A stretch of DNA of 64,000 nucleotides from Lentilactobacillus senioris (lineage in GTDB: Bacteria > Bacillota > Bacilli > Lactobacillales > Lactobacillaceae): contig NZ_JAPQEZ010000002.1 in assembly GCF_026798195.1 (NCBI RefSeq), forward strand, positions 186,001 through 250,000, in the 5' to 3' direction. The notes under the pieces are model-generated. The model saw nothing but the letters and a program-made list of their open reading frames with translations. It was not told the origin of the DNA and did no database searches. A program made the position numbers and the translations under genes. This document shows, piece after piece, positions 43,101 through 50,883 of the stretch (within the stretch, counting starts at the first letter, position 1; each line of letters opens with the position of its first letter).

Positions 43101-45316
43101 TTGAAAAATCAACCATTACGCAGCTTTCAAACCTGATTGATTCCAAGGTTTCTGATGCTACTTACCAATCAGACAAATTGCAAATGTCTAACTTGATTTC
43201 TAGTAAGGTAAGTAGCACGGACTTCAATTCATATAAAACCCAGACTGACGGTTTAATTTCTAGTAAGGTTAGCAGCACGGATTTTAATTCGTACAAAACG
43301 CAGACTGACGGCTTAATTTCTAGTAAGGTTAGTAGCTCTGATTTTAATTCCTACAAAACTCAAACTGACAAATCAATCAGTATGAAAGTTAGCCAAAGCG
43401 ATTTCGATAATTTGCAAACAGGCGGGATTAACCTTTTGCAAAACAGCAACTTTGCTGATTTAACTGGTAAATACTGGCGGAATTGGGGAGTCATGACAGG
43501 TGCAACTCGTGAAATTATTAAGGCGGGGGCTGATTGGCCTACCAATACTGGAGGAACAATGCAGTTGGTTAGCCCGAACGCGGGTCAATGGGGCTATGCT
43601 CAAGATGGGATTAAAGTTGCTAAAGGTGGCACTTATACTCTTTCGGCTGTAGTTACGGGAGCGCAGGGAACTAAACTAGCACTGCAACACGGTGATGGTA
43701 AAATCGATCCTTGGGTAGAACAAGAAATAATAAAACCAACTGCTGGTATGGATACAATTAGTTACACTTTTAAAGTTAGTAATACTGCTGAAACAACAAA
43801 CATCTATGTCGGCTTCGGCACTAATGGTAAAGGTAAAGTTTGGATTTCTCGAATCAAGCTAGAAGAGGGAAATCATGCTTCACCTTGGACAGCAGCATTA
43901 GACGACCTTGCTTCAGCCACTGACTATGCAAATTTAGAAATTGAAGTAAATGGAATTCAAGGCACAGTTGCTAATAAGGCTGACAAATCACAAGTAACGC
44001 AGTTGGCGGATCAAATCACTAGTGTAGTATCGGATGTTGATAGCAATACAAGCCAAATCGCCCAAATGGCTGACGACATTAATTTGCGTGTTAAAGAGGG
44101 AGATGTAGTTAATCAAATTAACGTTGATGGTAGTGGTGTTTTGATTGACGGTGAAAAAGTCCATATTACAGGACAGACCACCATTGATAACGGAGTTATT
44201 GGCAATGCAGCAATCGGTGATTTATCCGCTGATAAAATTACTACTGGAACGATCAATGCTTCAAACGTAAATCTAATAAATTTAAATGCTAGCAGCATTT
44301 CCACGGGTACTTTAACAGGTAGCAACTTAAGCCTGAATCTGAATACTGGTTCTGTTAAATTTCAAAAGGGAAAAATTTATTCTGCTGATGAAGCTGTCGA
44401 TATTGATATTGATAAGAAATATATTTCTGTTGCTGATACCGATAACCGAATCCTTTTAAAAGGCGGAGAATTACAATTTGTTGAACCACTTTGGGTATTT
44501 GATCCATCAACTGAACCATATTTGAAAATTTATAATAAGACTTTTCAAGGTGGTATTATAGCTGGCCGTGATGTTGTTACTATTGGGGTAATGGGATACG
44601 TAGATGGTGGTATGTCAAGTGTTGGTTTACAATCAGTCAAAGGATTATTTGTCACTTCAGCCGAAAACGGAACTCCTGCTGCTTTACTTGGTGGTGGTGA
44701 AGCTGGAATTGAGATTTCGGGTGGTACAGGAGTAAGCCGAGATATGATTAAATCGTCTCCACACATTGATGTGGGTATTAGTAGCTCATCTGGTGGGACT
44801 TTTGGCAGTAATAACATTAGATTGCATGGTGAACACATTTATATAGATGGATCGTCTACCACTACTTATTCCACCTACATTACCCCAACCAGCCAATCGG
44901 CAAATATGTACGTTGATGCTAATGGTACGCTGACCCGCTCCAGTTCTGCATCAAAATATAAACTGAATATCAATGAATTCAAAGATGAGGAGCAAGCACA
45001 CGCTTTGCTAGCTATTTCTGCTAAATCTTGGTTTGATAAGAGGGAAACTGAAGAAATAGCTAAAGAATTAACCGATGGGACAAAACCTGAATCTGCAACA
45101 CCAAGGTTAATGCCTCACTTAGGCTTTGTTGCTGAAGATTTGGCTAATGCAGGTTTAGAAATGTTGGTTGATCGTGGTAAAGATAACCAGCTTGAAGGGA
45201 TAAATTACGATAGAATTTCGGCTCTTGAACATCTAAATGTTCAGGAGCTTTTTAAACGTGTTCTTGAATTAGAACGTGAAGTTTATGAATTGAGGAGAGA
45301 TTTAAATGAAAGCTAG
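40175..45316 (+). CDS. Baseplate/receptor-binding tail protein with S74 chaperone
   Basis: 1713 residues. Residues 1-400 form a Tal/gp21-like baseplate hub. A coiled coil of short DANTSITDVNKKI-type repeats follows (about 450-560). Then come three carbohydrate-binding-like modules: two near-identical (about 580-740 and 1085-1240; shared ADLTGKYWR, GQWGYAQDGIKV, LQHGDG) and one different (about 805-965). Three copies of ISSKVSSTDFNSYKTQTDG link them. The C-terminus (from about 1590) fits the peptidase S74 intramolecular chaperone (Ser and Lys in SSASKYKLNI; GFVAEDL; INYDRISAL), which should trimerise and cut itself off. It decides host range. Confidence 0.88.
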   Translation: MLKQSDAFNAAFRNTDRTLSIKMTINDDEKPFTSEDIVSVQYDSAAYTGDTFGIGSTYENSIKVVFSELQENIKQNDILKPQIGIQLPDGTFEYSPLGVFIVSDQIEQDRNNEQTTVTAVDKMAYLEGTYTPSINTPGSVRSWVLEIANMAGVVINEENIGRLPTEISIAPIFKQTYRTALGMLAQFVGGYVVFNRAGELEIRGLSDTVYPVSPDNYEFQGLTKSETPYSLSGISCEVTKTSTDSDGNSSDSTVSLHTGKETGSQVALNNPSMTQSLLDDILFKLRGLNFYPYTLNWFGNPAVEAGDFLEIEDTKGNKFKVPNNSYVLTFDGSVSAVSSTSETVTNSSSYSYQGSLNQVLHDMNGRISAGGGNFVYTGTDEPAYPKENDIWYKDVNGKTQMYIYENGEWVLKADDLTGSDLQKQIDDTVNDVKNAQDAANDVNDKVDQAVTDWNKSKDEINDSILANQKEADDKIAAADKAISDANTSITDVNKKISDANASITDVNKKISDANTAITNANNKALSAYSDAQDALNKLILVNSRVDNLSSDTQAKFDTLNNGYQLTLNKIDNLQIGGQNYVRNGNLADLTGKYWRDWNGATGATRTINAAGDDWPANTPGLMRLDNPNGGQWGYAQDGIKVDDNAYYVISALVGATTTTTVALQHGDGNADPWEAKEFTIPSGKTRITFTFKTGSAVKTTNAYVGFGNNGKGTIWISQIKLERGNKATDWTPAPEDMATQTQITTITGLIDSKVSQGQYDSDRLQTAQQIADKVSNNDFNSFKSQTANSIEQTVEDISNSGQRNLVYNSEYENNADGWTTTNVYITNAPGSMYQGSLGLAVNQKGSGWLQFGASKPYKLPNPTVDPANVYSASAMVKVYDGTSADASIGITLAFLNSSGTRITGWKDALVKSDASIFNKWVLVKAENVPVPAGAESVVIQYQAYRGTVATNYVHGVITHPMLTFGPKVGAYNPDIVEKSTITQLSNLIDSKVSDATYQSDKLQMSNLISSKVSSTDFNSYKTQTDGLISSKVSSTDFNSYKTQTDGLISSKVSSSDFNSYKTQTDKSISMKVSQSDFDNLQTGGINLLQNSNFADLTGKYWRNWGVMTGATREIIKAGADWPTNTGGTMQLVSPNAGQWGYAQDGIKVAKGGTYTLSAVVTGAQGTKLALQHGDGKIDPWVEQEIIKPTAGMDTISYTFKVSNTAETTNIYVGFGTNGKGKVWISRIKLEEGNHASPWTAALDDLASATDYANLEIEVNGIQGTVANKADKSQVTQLADQITSVVSDVDSNTSQIAQMADDINLRVKEGDVVNQINVDGSGVLIDGEKVHITGQTTIDNGVIGNAAIGDLSADKITTGTINASNVNLINLNASSISTGTLTGSNLSLNLNTGSVKFQKGKIYSADEAVDIDIDKKYISVADTDNRILLKGGELQFVEPLWVFDPSTEPYLKIYNKTFQGGIIAGRDVVTIGVMGYVDGGMSSVGLQSVKGLFVTSAENGTPAALLGGGEAGIEISGGTGVSRDMIKSSPHIDVGISSSSGGTFGSNNIRLHGEHIYIDGSSTTTYSTYITPTSQSANMYVDANGTLTRSSSASKYKLNINEFKDEEQAHALLAISAKSWFDKRETEEIAKELTDGTKPESATPRLMPHLGFVAEDLANAGLEMLVDRGKDNQLEGINYDRISALEHLNVQELFKRVLELEREVYELRRDLNES

Positions 45317-45530
45317 TGAAGCAATAACGATTATCAACGTGGTTTTTCCTAAAGGCGATGAAAAGTTTTATGGAATTGCTTATAACCTTAATACGGAAAA
45401 TACCAACCAGCACGGGAACGTCAGACTGACTGAAGAAGAATTTAATTCAATTAGTAATGGCGCTGCTGGTTACCCCAATGCAGTTTTATCTAAAATTAAT
45501 GCTGAAAATACAGCTATTGAGGAGGATTAA
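45306..45530 (+). CDS. Small tail-region protein
   Basis: 74 residues, not recognised. Overlaps the fibre gene end and follows GAGGAGAG. Possibly a tip accessory protein. Confidence 0.6.
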   Translation: MKASEAITIINVVFPKGDEKFYGIAYNLNTENTNQHGNVRLTEEEFNSISNGAAGYPNAVLSKINAENTAIEED

Positions 45531-45531
45531 T

Positions 45532-45672
45532 ATGGATGATGTCAAAATTAATGCAGAAGATCTCATTAAACAAATGACTTCTGACTATGCTCAAAACATT
45601 GCATCGAAAGATTTGCAAATTGCACAACTAAAAACAACTATTAAAGTTTTGAAGAAAGAAGAGGAAAAATAA
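45532..45672 (+). CDS. Small coiled-coil protein
   Basis: 46 residues, one long helix ending LKTTIKVLKKEEEK. GAGGAGG lies before the ATG. Similar XkdX-like or hemolysin-type small proteins occur before holins, but I cannot place it. Confidence 0.55.
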   Translation: MDDVKINAEDLIKQMTSDYAQNIASKDLQIAQLKTTIKVLKKEEEK

Positions 45673-45674
45673 TT

Positions 45675-45908
45675 ATGAATATCACAATGAACAATTTAAC
45701 TTATAAGTTTAATGGTGACGAAACTACAGGAGTTTCAGTTGGATTTAACGGAAATTTGGATGGTAACTTTATTAGTGCAACCATCTTGATTGATCCTACT
45801 GATTTAGCAGCAGATCAAACATTTGATGATGTTACTAAAAAAGAACTTACAGAGTTGGCTCGCGCCAAGTTAACCGGATTTGTAACTACTAAAGAATCAG
45901 GTGAATAA
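45675..45908 (+). CDS. Small phage protein before holin
   Basis: 77 residues, beta-rich start (ITMNNLTYKFNGDETTGVSVGFNG) then a helix. Starts 2 bases after the previous stop. Not recognised. Between it and the holin a 14-codon reading frame (45911-45955) is too short to call. Confidence 0.6.
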   Translation: MNITMNNLTYKFNGDETTGVSVGFNGNLDGNFISATILIDPTDLAADQTFDDVTKKELTELARAKLTGFVTTKESGE

Positions 45909-45956
45909 TCATGATTGAAAAATCAAATCAAGCTCACCTGAAAAAGGAGGTTTGAA

Positions 45957-46457
45957 TTGAATTATTTTGGATTATTCAAGCAAACTTTAACTCATATGAA
46001 CTCTAGTGGTAGTTGGTTTGTTGGTCTTGCTATGGCTGCACCAGCTTGGATGCTTAAGCAGCATGATATTTTACCTAGTGCATATCATGATTGGCTGGTC
46101 ATTGCTTTACTGCTAGTTATTATGCTGGACTGGCTTTGTGGATCAGCTTTAGCAAGACGTTCAAAAGTTATGACTAAACGAAGCTCAACAGCTATTGATT
46201 CTCTTATTCGTGATTGCATGATAATGATTTGTGTAGGATTAGCATATTTAATGGACTACGAATTGCGAACAGGATCTTTCATCTTTGTAGCTTTTACTAT
46301 AGCTTTTATTTGGCAAAATTTTATTTCAGTGATGGCTAATGTCTATGTACTAGGCTGGGAAAAGTATTTTCCAATGTGGTTAGTAAAAATCATTGATAAT
46401 GAAATTGCTCATAAAATCAAAAAATACCTTGAAGGAGATCATCATGAAAAAAAATAA
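45957..46457 (+). CDS. Holin
   Basis: 166 residues with three to four membrane helices and a charged C-terminus, fitting the phage holin 4 (toxin secretion/lysis) family; contains VIMLDWLCGSALARRSK. Forms membrane holes that start lysis. TTG start with AGGAGG upstream. Its end overlaps the endolysin start, the usual holin-lysin pair. Confidence 0.88.
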   Translation: MNYFGLFKQTLTHMNSSGSWFVGLAMAAPAWMLKQHDILPSAYHDWLVIALLLVIMLDWLCGSALARRSKVMTKRSSTAIDSLIRDCMIMICVGLAYLMDYELRTGSFIFVAFTIAFIWQNFISVMANVYVLGWEKYFPMWLVKIIDNEIAHKIKKYLEGDHHEKK

Positions 46458-47601
46458 ATATGTATTTGGCGTCATAGCTGCTGCTATGGCGTTTTTATTT
46501 GCTCAAAATGCTTATGCTGCTCGTATGGATATGGTCGACGTATCTAATCATAATGGTAATATGACCACATCAGAGTATTTAGATATGCGTAACCACTATG
46601 GTGTTAAAGCAGTAAATACCAAAATTAGTGAAGGAAGTTACTACGCAGACCCTTACGCTGCCACTAACATTGCGAACGCTCAAGCAGCGGGACTGTACAT
46701 TAACGGGTATCACTTTGCCCGTTACAAAACCAAGTCCCAAGCAGTTGCCGAGGGAAATTATGCTGCACAGGTAGCCAAACAAGCTGGTTTGCCCGTGGGG
46801 GCTGTTTTAACTGCTGATGTTGAAGCAGCAGAACAGACGTATGTAAATAAAGCTACCAATAACGCCAACAACAAGGCTTTTATTAAAACGGTTGAAGCTT
46901 ATGGCTATCGTGGTGATGTTTACACTATGGGGTCTTGGCTAGGTTATCGCATGGACATTGCCAACGGCAAGGGGTGGATTGCCAATTATCCTAGCAGCGC
47001 AGCAGGACTAAATTATTATTCTGTTCGTCATAGCTGGCAATGGTCTAGTACCTATCATTTCCGTAATTCTTATGGTAGTTTTGACGTGAGCCAACTTTAT
47101 GATAATTATTATACTGGTGGTCAAAATCCAGCTAGCAACAGTGAAGGAAACACAGCTAACAAGCCAACGAAAATCAGTTACTACAGTTGGAATCCACGTC
47201 GAGTAAAGGCAACTAGTGGAGTATCTACCTATAGCGATGTAAACTGCAAAAAGAAAGTTGCTCACTGGTCAAAAGGAACTGAATTTGATGTAAAACGAGT
47301 AGTCCACGTCAAAGGCAAAGTTTACCGACTTCAACTAACTAACGGGAAATACTTGTCTGGTTGGGTGAGCCACTTTAAAAATATGTACTATGTTAAAAGC
47401 AACTTGAAGCAAGTTAAAACCTTGCGAACCATTAACCTATATAAAGATCAACAACGATCCAAGAAGCTTAGAAGCTATGGCGAAAATACCTACTTTAATG
47501 TGAAGTCGATTGTAAAAACTAAAAGTAGTTTGTGGGAAATTAAAACCACTAGCGGATTTTACATGACTGGTAATAAAGATTTTGTGGTAAAAACTAAATA
47601 G
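46444..47601 (+). CDS. GH25 endolysin with signal peptide and DUF5776-like repeats
   Basis: Muramidase that cuts the cell wall. 385 residues: a 25-residue signal sequence ending AYA, a GH25 domain (about 29-230) with DVSNHNG and the catalytic DVE in LTADVEAAE, and two C-terminal domains of about 70 residues (WNPRRVKATSGVSTYSD..., LYKDQQRSKKLRSYG...) that look like DUF5776/SLAP-type wall binding. GAAGGAG precedes the ATG. The signal sequence means export may be by the Sec system, with the holin acting as trigger. Confidence 0.9.
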   Translation: MKKNKYVFGVIAAAMAFLFAQNAYAARMDMVDVSNHNGNMTTSEYLDMRNHYGVKAVNTKISEGSYYADPYAATNIANAQAAGLYINGYHFARYKTKSQAVAEGNYAAQVAKQAGLPVGAVLTADVEAAEQTYVNKATNNANNKAFIKTVEAYGYRGDVYTMGSWLGYRMDIANGKGWIANYPSSAAGLNYYSVRHSWQWSSTYHFRNSYGSFDVSQLYDNYYTGGQNPASNSEGNTANKPTKISYYSWNPRRVKATSGVSTYSDVNCKKKVAHWSKGTEFDVKRVVHVKGKVYRLQLTNGKYLSGWVSHFKNMYYVKSNLKQVKTLRTINLYKDQQRSKKLRSYGENTYFNVKSIVKTKSSLWEIKTTSGFYMTGNKDFVVKTK

Positions 47602-47609
47602 TATAAATT

Positions 47610-47644
47610 AAGCCCTCAACCTTAATTAGTTGGGGGCTTTTTTT
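47610..47644 (+). terminator. Terminator of the late operon
   Basis: An 11-bp stem (AAGCCCTCAAC / GTTGGGGGCTT, one G-T) with an 8-nt loop and seven T, right after the endolysin stop. Also the border with the leftward cassette. Confidence 0.9.
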
Positions 47645-47652
47645 GTTTGGAA

Positions 47653-48288
47653 TTATTTTTCGTAGTTCGGCCAGTATTTCCGGCGCAATTTTTCTCTAAG
47701 TTCGATGGCTTCTTCCATAGAATTACAAGTTGATCCGTACTGTTTTTTCTTATACATAACTGCTACTCGATATTTTTTAACGCCATTTCGGTAAGTTATA
47801 GAGATGTTTTTTTCTCCAGATGTATTAGTAGAAGGCTTTTTATCGTTTAGTAAGTAAGGATTAGTGCCGGGATTTTCTTTTTTAATCCTTGCAACTGTTT
47901 TTAACAACTTCGCATTTTTAATATGACCACAGCTTTTACTTTCGCCACTCCTTAAAGAACCAGTACTAACATGTCTATAGTTACCGCAAGAACAGCGACA
48001 GAGCCACATTGTGAGATTGTTTTTATCACGAGTTCCATCATCCTTTATAACTGTCCACTCGCCAAACTTTTTTCCTGCTAAATCCGGTCTAAAGTTATCA
48101 TGACCACAACTGGTCTTTTTACCTTGCATAAGTTTACTAGAAATAACATCAACTTCTTTACCACAGTCGCAGCGACAATGCCAAAGAGGACGCTTTTGCC
48201 CACTGGGAGAGATATACCCGTTTTTTTGACGGTAAAGTACAGTCAGGTGACCGAAAACTTTTCCCGTTAAATCTACTGCTTTTCTCAA
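47653..48288 (-). CDS. Zinc-finger and AP2-domain phage protein
   Basis: 211 residues. Two copies of a zinc-knuckle-like unit (WHCRCDCG...SCGH and WLCRCSCG...SCGH, residues 36-62 and 95-123) are followed by a C-terminal AP2-type DNA-binding domain (KNISITYRNGVKKYRVAVMYKKKQYG). Such proteins resemble HNH homing endonucleases that lost the nuclease. Last gene of the leftward cassette. Confidence 0.7.
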   Translation of the reverse strand: MRKAVDLTGKVFGHLTVLYRQKNGYISPSGQKRPLWHCRCDCGKEVDVISSKLMQGKKTSCGHDNFRPDLAGKKFGEWTVIKDDGTRDKNNLTMWLCRCSCGNYRHVSTGSLRSGESKSCGHIKNAKLLKTVARIKKENPGTNPYLLNDKKPSTNTSGEKNISITYRNGVKKYRVAVMYKKKQYGSTCNSMEEAIELREKLRRKYWPNYEK

Positions 48289-48293
48289 AAGAT

Positions 48294-48950
48294 CTACCCC
48301 CTATACGATAGTAACTTTTTACCTAAATTAGCTAAAAAATCGCTATCTTTTTTACAAATACCAATGATTTCATAGTCAGTTTTATAGGTGTGGTTTGTAC
48401 CAACTGTACTTTCAAACTCAGCGGGGTAGTAAAACCCGTCATCTTCGTTGAAGTTATCATAGCCACGCATTGAATCTGCCAGCTCTTGTAAAATATCATC
48501 TTTAGTAAGAACAAAGCTATCGTCAGGATAAACAGGGCTTAAAATAGAATCTTCATCATAGTCATCTTTATCAATGAAGTGAACTCCGAATCGTACGGTA
48601 TCACTACTAGGCAAAGTGATTTCCACGACTACCGCATCAATAGGGTAGCCTAAATCTTCATTGTATATATCTGCCTCAATTTTGTTTTCCTTGAAAATAC
48701 GATTGATTAGTAACTTAAATTCTTCTGTAGTAATATCGGTTCTCATTTCTAACTCTGTGATTTCATCTAGTACCTGACCGGGAGTTTTTCCAGTAGCCAT
48801 CGAAATGGCGCTAGGAATGTTCTTATTAAGTGAAAAAGCATCTTTATCACTTGAACGCTGTAAGGCGGTAACGCTTATACCGCCCTTTCTAGAAAGTTCA
48901 GCACGGGTAAGGCCTAAATTGTTTAAATATTTATCAAGCAGTTTTTCCAT
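48294..48950 (-). CDS. HTH-containing protein of the leftward cassette
   Basis: 218 residues. Residues 1-60 resemble an XRE helix-turn-helix (NNLGLTRAELSRKGGISVTALQR); the rest is acidic and not recognised. It may bind the two 15-bp palindromes at 49709-49748 and control its own operon. Starts 2 bases after the upstream gene. Confidence 0.6.
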   Translation of the reverse strand: MEKLLDKYLNNLGLTRAELSRKGGISVTALQRSSDKDAFSLNKNIPSAISMATGKTPGQVLDEITELEMRTDITTEEFKLLINRIFKENKIEADIYNEDLGYPIDAVVVEITLPSSDTVRFGVHFIDKDDYDEDSILSPVYPDDSFVLTKDDILQELADSMRGYDNFNEDDGFYYPAEFESTVGTNHTYKTDYEIIGICKKDSDFLANLGKKLLSYRG

Positions 48951-48952
48951 TT

Positions 48953-49609
48953 TTAGTCCTCGTTTCGTTCATTCATAATTCGTACAACTTCATCAAGACC
49001 GACAACTTCATCAACTAAGTTACTCAACTTATTACTGGTAACAATTTTGCGATTGGCATCATCAGCGTTGCTTTCCCAAACGAATTTTTCATCTGGATTA
49101 AAATTATTGTAGTAGTCATCTTCAAAGTCAGTGTCATCATCAAGGTTATCTAGGTATTCGTCGGTTAGCATGAACCGGCCAGTCTTGATAAAGTCTACTT
49201 CGTTCAAAGTGTCCAATTCATCATCAACATCATCAACACTAACATTTTCAGCGTTTAATTGTTCTACCAAGGTTTCTTCAGTCATTTGTTCTTCCTCCAT
49301 GTTTTCGTCTTCTTCGGGTTCTTCAACGGTGAATTTGGCAAGTGCTTCATCGAATAAAATTGCACTGTCGCTAACTAATTCACCAGTGTCAAGATCTAAG
49401 TAAGTTTTTGCAAATCTAAGTCCATTAGCTTTAGAGTTAGAAATTTTTTCACCGTTATTTAGGTAGGCATGGTTGACATTACCGGAGTTATAAAATTCAA
49501 CGTCGATAATATCTTCAAGGTTAAGATACATACGGTTCATGTTTTTAAAGTGCCATTCGTGACCAACTTCTTTGATGTTTGCAATAGTAGCTTCGTTTAA
49601 TTTACTCAT
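48953..49609 (-). CDS. Acidic protein of the leftward cassette
   Basis: 218 residues, very acidic in the centre (EEPEEDENMEEEQMTEE), no family recognised. The start at 49609 has GGAGG 11 bases upstream; a longer frame to 49870 crosses the promoter and operators and is not credible. First gene of a three-gene leftward operon between the endolysin and attR, a place where phages carry cargo genes. Confidence 0.65.
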   Translation of the reverse strand: MSKLNEATIANIKEVGHEWHFKNMNRMYLNLEDIIDVEFYNSGNVNHAYLNNGEKISNSKANGLRFAKTYLDLDTGELVSDSAILFDEALAKFTVEEPEEDENMEEEQMTEETLVEQLNAENVSVDDVDDELDTLNEVDFIKTGRFMLTDEYLDNLDDDTDFEDDYYNNFNPDEKFVWESNADDANRKIVTSNKLSNLVDEVVGLDEVVRIMNERNED

Positions 49610-49639
49610 TTTATTTTCCTCCAGTTTGTGTGTTATACT

Positions 49640-49694
49640 AGAAGAAGTCTTAGCGGACTGCCTACCTTTTTGGTAGGCTTTGTTTACTTCTTCT
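49640..49694 (-). promoter_or_regulatory. Structured 5' leader of the leftward cassette
   Basis: An outer 9-bp pair (AGAAGAAGT 49640-49648 with ACTTCTTCT 49686-49694) encloses a 7-bp hairpin (GCCTACC / GGTAGGC, 49660-49678). Transcribed ahead of the 49609 start. Confidence 0.5.
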
Positions 49695-49702
49695 TTACAC
49701 TT

Positions 49703-49748
49703 ATTATAATACACGTTTTGTATATCAATGTAAATACAAAATGTGTAT
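49703..49748 (-). promoter_or_regulatory. Promoter -10 and two operators of the leftward cassette
   Basis: TATAAT on the minus strand (49703-49708) abuts the first of two 15-bp palindromes ATACA-N5-TGTAT at 49709-49723 and 49734-49748, centres 25 bp apart. A repressor bound there would cover the promoter spacer and -35. Confidence 0.65.
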
Positions 49749-49771
49749 TTTATCAAAATTATTTTTATATA

Positions 49772-49798
49772 AATAAAAAAGCATCCGGTAGATGCTTT
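49772..49798 (-). terminator. Leftward terminator near the right end
   Basis: On the minus strand AAGCATC / GATGCTT with a 5-nt loop is followed by TTTTTTATTT. No leftward gene precedes it, so it probably shields the cassette from host antisense transcription. Confidence 0.6.
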
Positions 49799-49838
49799 CA
49801 TAGTAGTTTTTATTAAAAAAACGATTTTTAAAAAGAAA

Positions 49839-49869
49839 TGTGGTACAAATGTGGTACAAATGTGGTACA
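49839..49869. promoter_or_regulatory. Integrase arm-type sites, right side
   Basis: Three direct TGTGGTACA copies at 49839, 49850 and 49861, exactly 11 bp apart, ending 41 bases before attR. Same sequence as the three copies near attL. Confidence 0.75.
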
Positions 49870-49910
49870 TTTAATTTTGACCATTGATATAACGGCTTTT
49901 AAAGCATAAA

Positions 49911-49931
49911 TCGACAATTGAATGGGAATAA
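49911..49931. other. attR core
   Basis: Identical to the last 21 bases of guaA (5251-5271). Marks the right end of the prophage. Confidence 0.93.
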
Positions 49932-49957
49932 TTCTCCTAAATATTTGAATGAAATTA

Positions 49958-49985
49958 AAGGACTGGTAGATACCGGTCTTTTTTT
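49958..49985 (+). terminator. Original guaA terminator, displaced by the prophage
   Basis: GACTGGT / ACCGGTC (7 bp, one G-T, extended by A-T pairs) with a 4-nt loop and seven T, 27 bases right of attR. On excision it would again lie just after guaA. The rest of 49610-50133 holds the cassette control region, arm sites and attR. Confidence 0.8.
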
Positions 49986-50133
49986 GTGTCTAATATTTGA
50001 TTCAATAATTCATCCATTTACCCCGCTATAACTTTCATCTTAATTTTAAAGAGCTATTCCTTGGAACTTTTTTCAGGCAACGGGTACAATAAAAAATAGT
50101 AACGGAGTGATTAAAAATTTAGGGGATGGAACT

Positions 50134-50778
50134 ATGAAAACATTGGAACGGTATGGCTTTTACCTACTAATTATAGCTGTAATTAGTGAGTTGGTTTTGC
50201 CATTTGTATTAGGACGTTACATAAAGGGATATAGCCAAGCGGAAATGTTAATTTCTAGCTTTGGCGAATCTGGGATGCCCACCAAAATGGCTTTTAAAAT
50301 TTGGGAAATCATTAACGGTAGTTTATTTGTGTTAGCTGCACCTGCTTTTTATGCGCATTTTAATTCAACGTCGCATTCACTAGCTATGGGGACTGCCATT
50401 TGCATTGTGATCTTTGGAATTGGTGACTGTATTATTACGGGACTAGTTGATAGGGCTAGTTCTACCGCTGAAGTAGGTTTCGCAAGCATGTTGCATAACT
50501 ATGCTTCTGGAGCCGGGTTTGTAGCTCTCTTAATTGGTACTTTTTTATTAATTTGGCTATTTCATTTACAACAAAATAGTTTGATGGTGATTACTTTAGT
50601 GGTCATTTTCTTACTTTCTAGTTTCTTTATGTTCCTCTTTGCAATGCCTAAGATTCCATTTATTAACTCTTTGCAAATCTCTCACCGGGGATTATGGCAA
50701 CGGTTAAACCTCTTATTCTTGTACCTGCCATTCTTCATAGTAGCCGTTAAAAGCCTACCGATTTTCAAAAATCAGTAA
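50134..50778 (+). CDS. DUF998 family membrane protein
   Basis: 214 residues, six or so membrane helices, typical of DUF998 (MKTLERYGFYLLIIAVISELVLPFVLG start). Function unknown. Start chosen at the ATG with AGGGGATGG upstream rather than the GTG at 50107. First host gene after attR. Confidence 0.75.
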   Translation: MKTLERYGFYLLIIAVISELVLPFVLGRYIKGYSQAEMLISSFGESGMPTKMAFKIWEIINGSLFVLAAPAFYAHFNSTSHSLAMGTAICIVIFGIGDCIITGLVDRASSTAEVGFASMLHNYASGAGFVALLIGTFLLIWLFHLQQNSLMVITLVVIFLLSSFFMFLFAMPKIPFINSLQISHRGLWQRLNLLFLYLPFFIVAVKSLPIFKNQ

Positions 50779-50883
50779 AAATTAAACTAGAACTCAAGTG
50801 GTAAAGTGTGAATTCTACTATAGCGGTTAAGGTATGACAGCCTTAATAAAAAAACTATGAAGAAGATATAAGGGGCAAAAAAT

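Larger units (their letters stand above)
5251..49931. mobile_element. Complete prophage integrated at the 3' end of guaA
   Basis: A temperate siphovirus-like prophage with SPP1-type head genes lies between two identical 21-bp repeats. All expected modules are present and open: integrase, repressor/cro, recombination and replication, late regulator, packaging, head, tail, lysis. I see no obvious disruption of a core gene, so the element could be inducible; this is inference. Transcription is leftward for the integrase-repressor block and for a three-gene cassette at the right end, rightward for everything else. Confidence 0.95.

Noticed and set aside
45911-45955. A 14-codon frame between the small protein gene and the holin
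   Set aside because: Too short to support, and its ATG overlaps the preceding stop region without a good ribosome binding site.
49610-49870. An 87-residue N-terminal extension of the acidic protein at 48953-49609
   Set aside because: It would cross the promoter, both palindromes and the arm sites. A clear ribosome binding site precedes the 49609 start.
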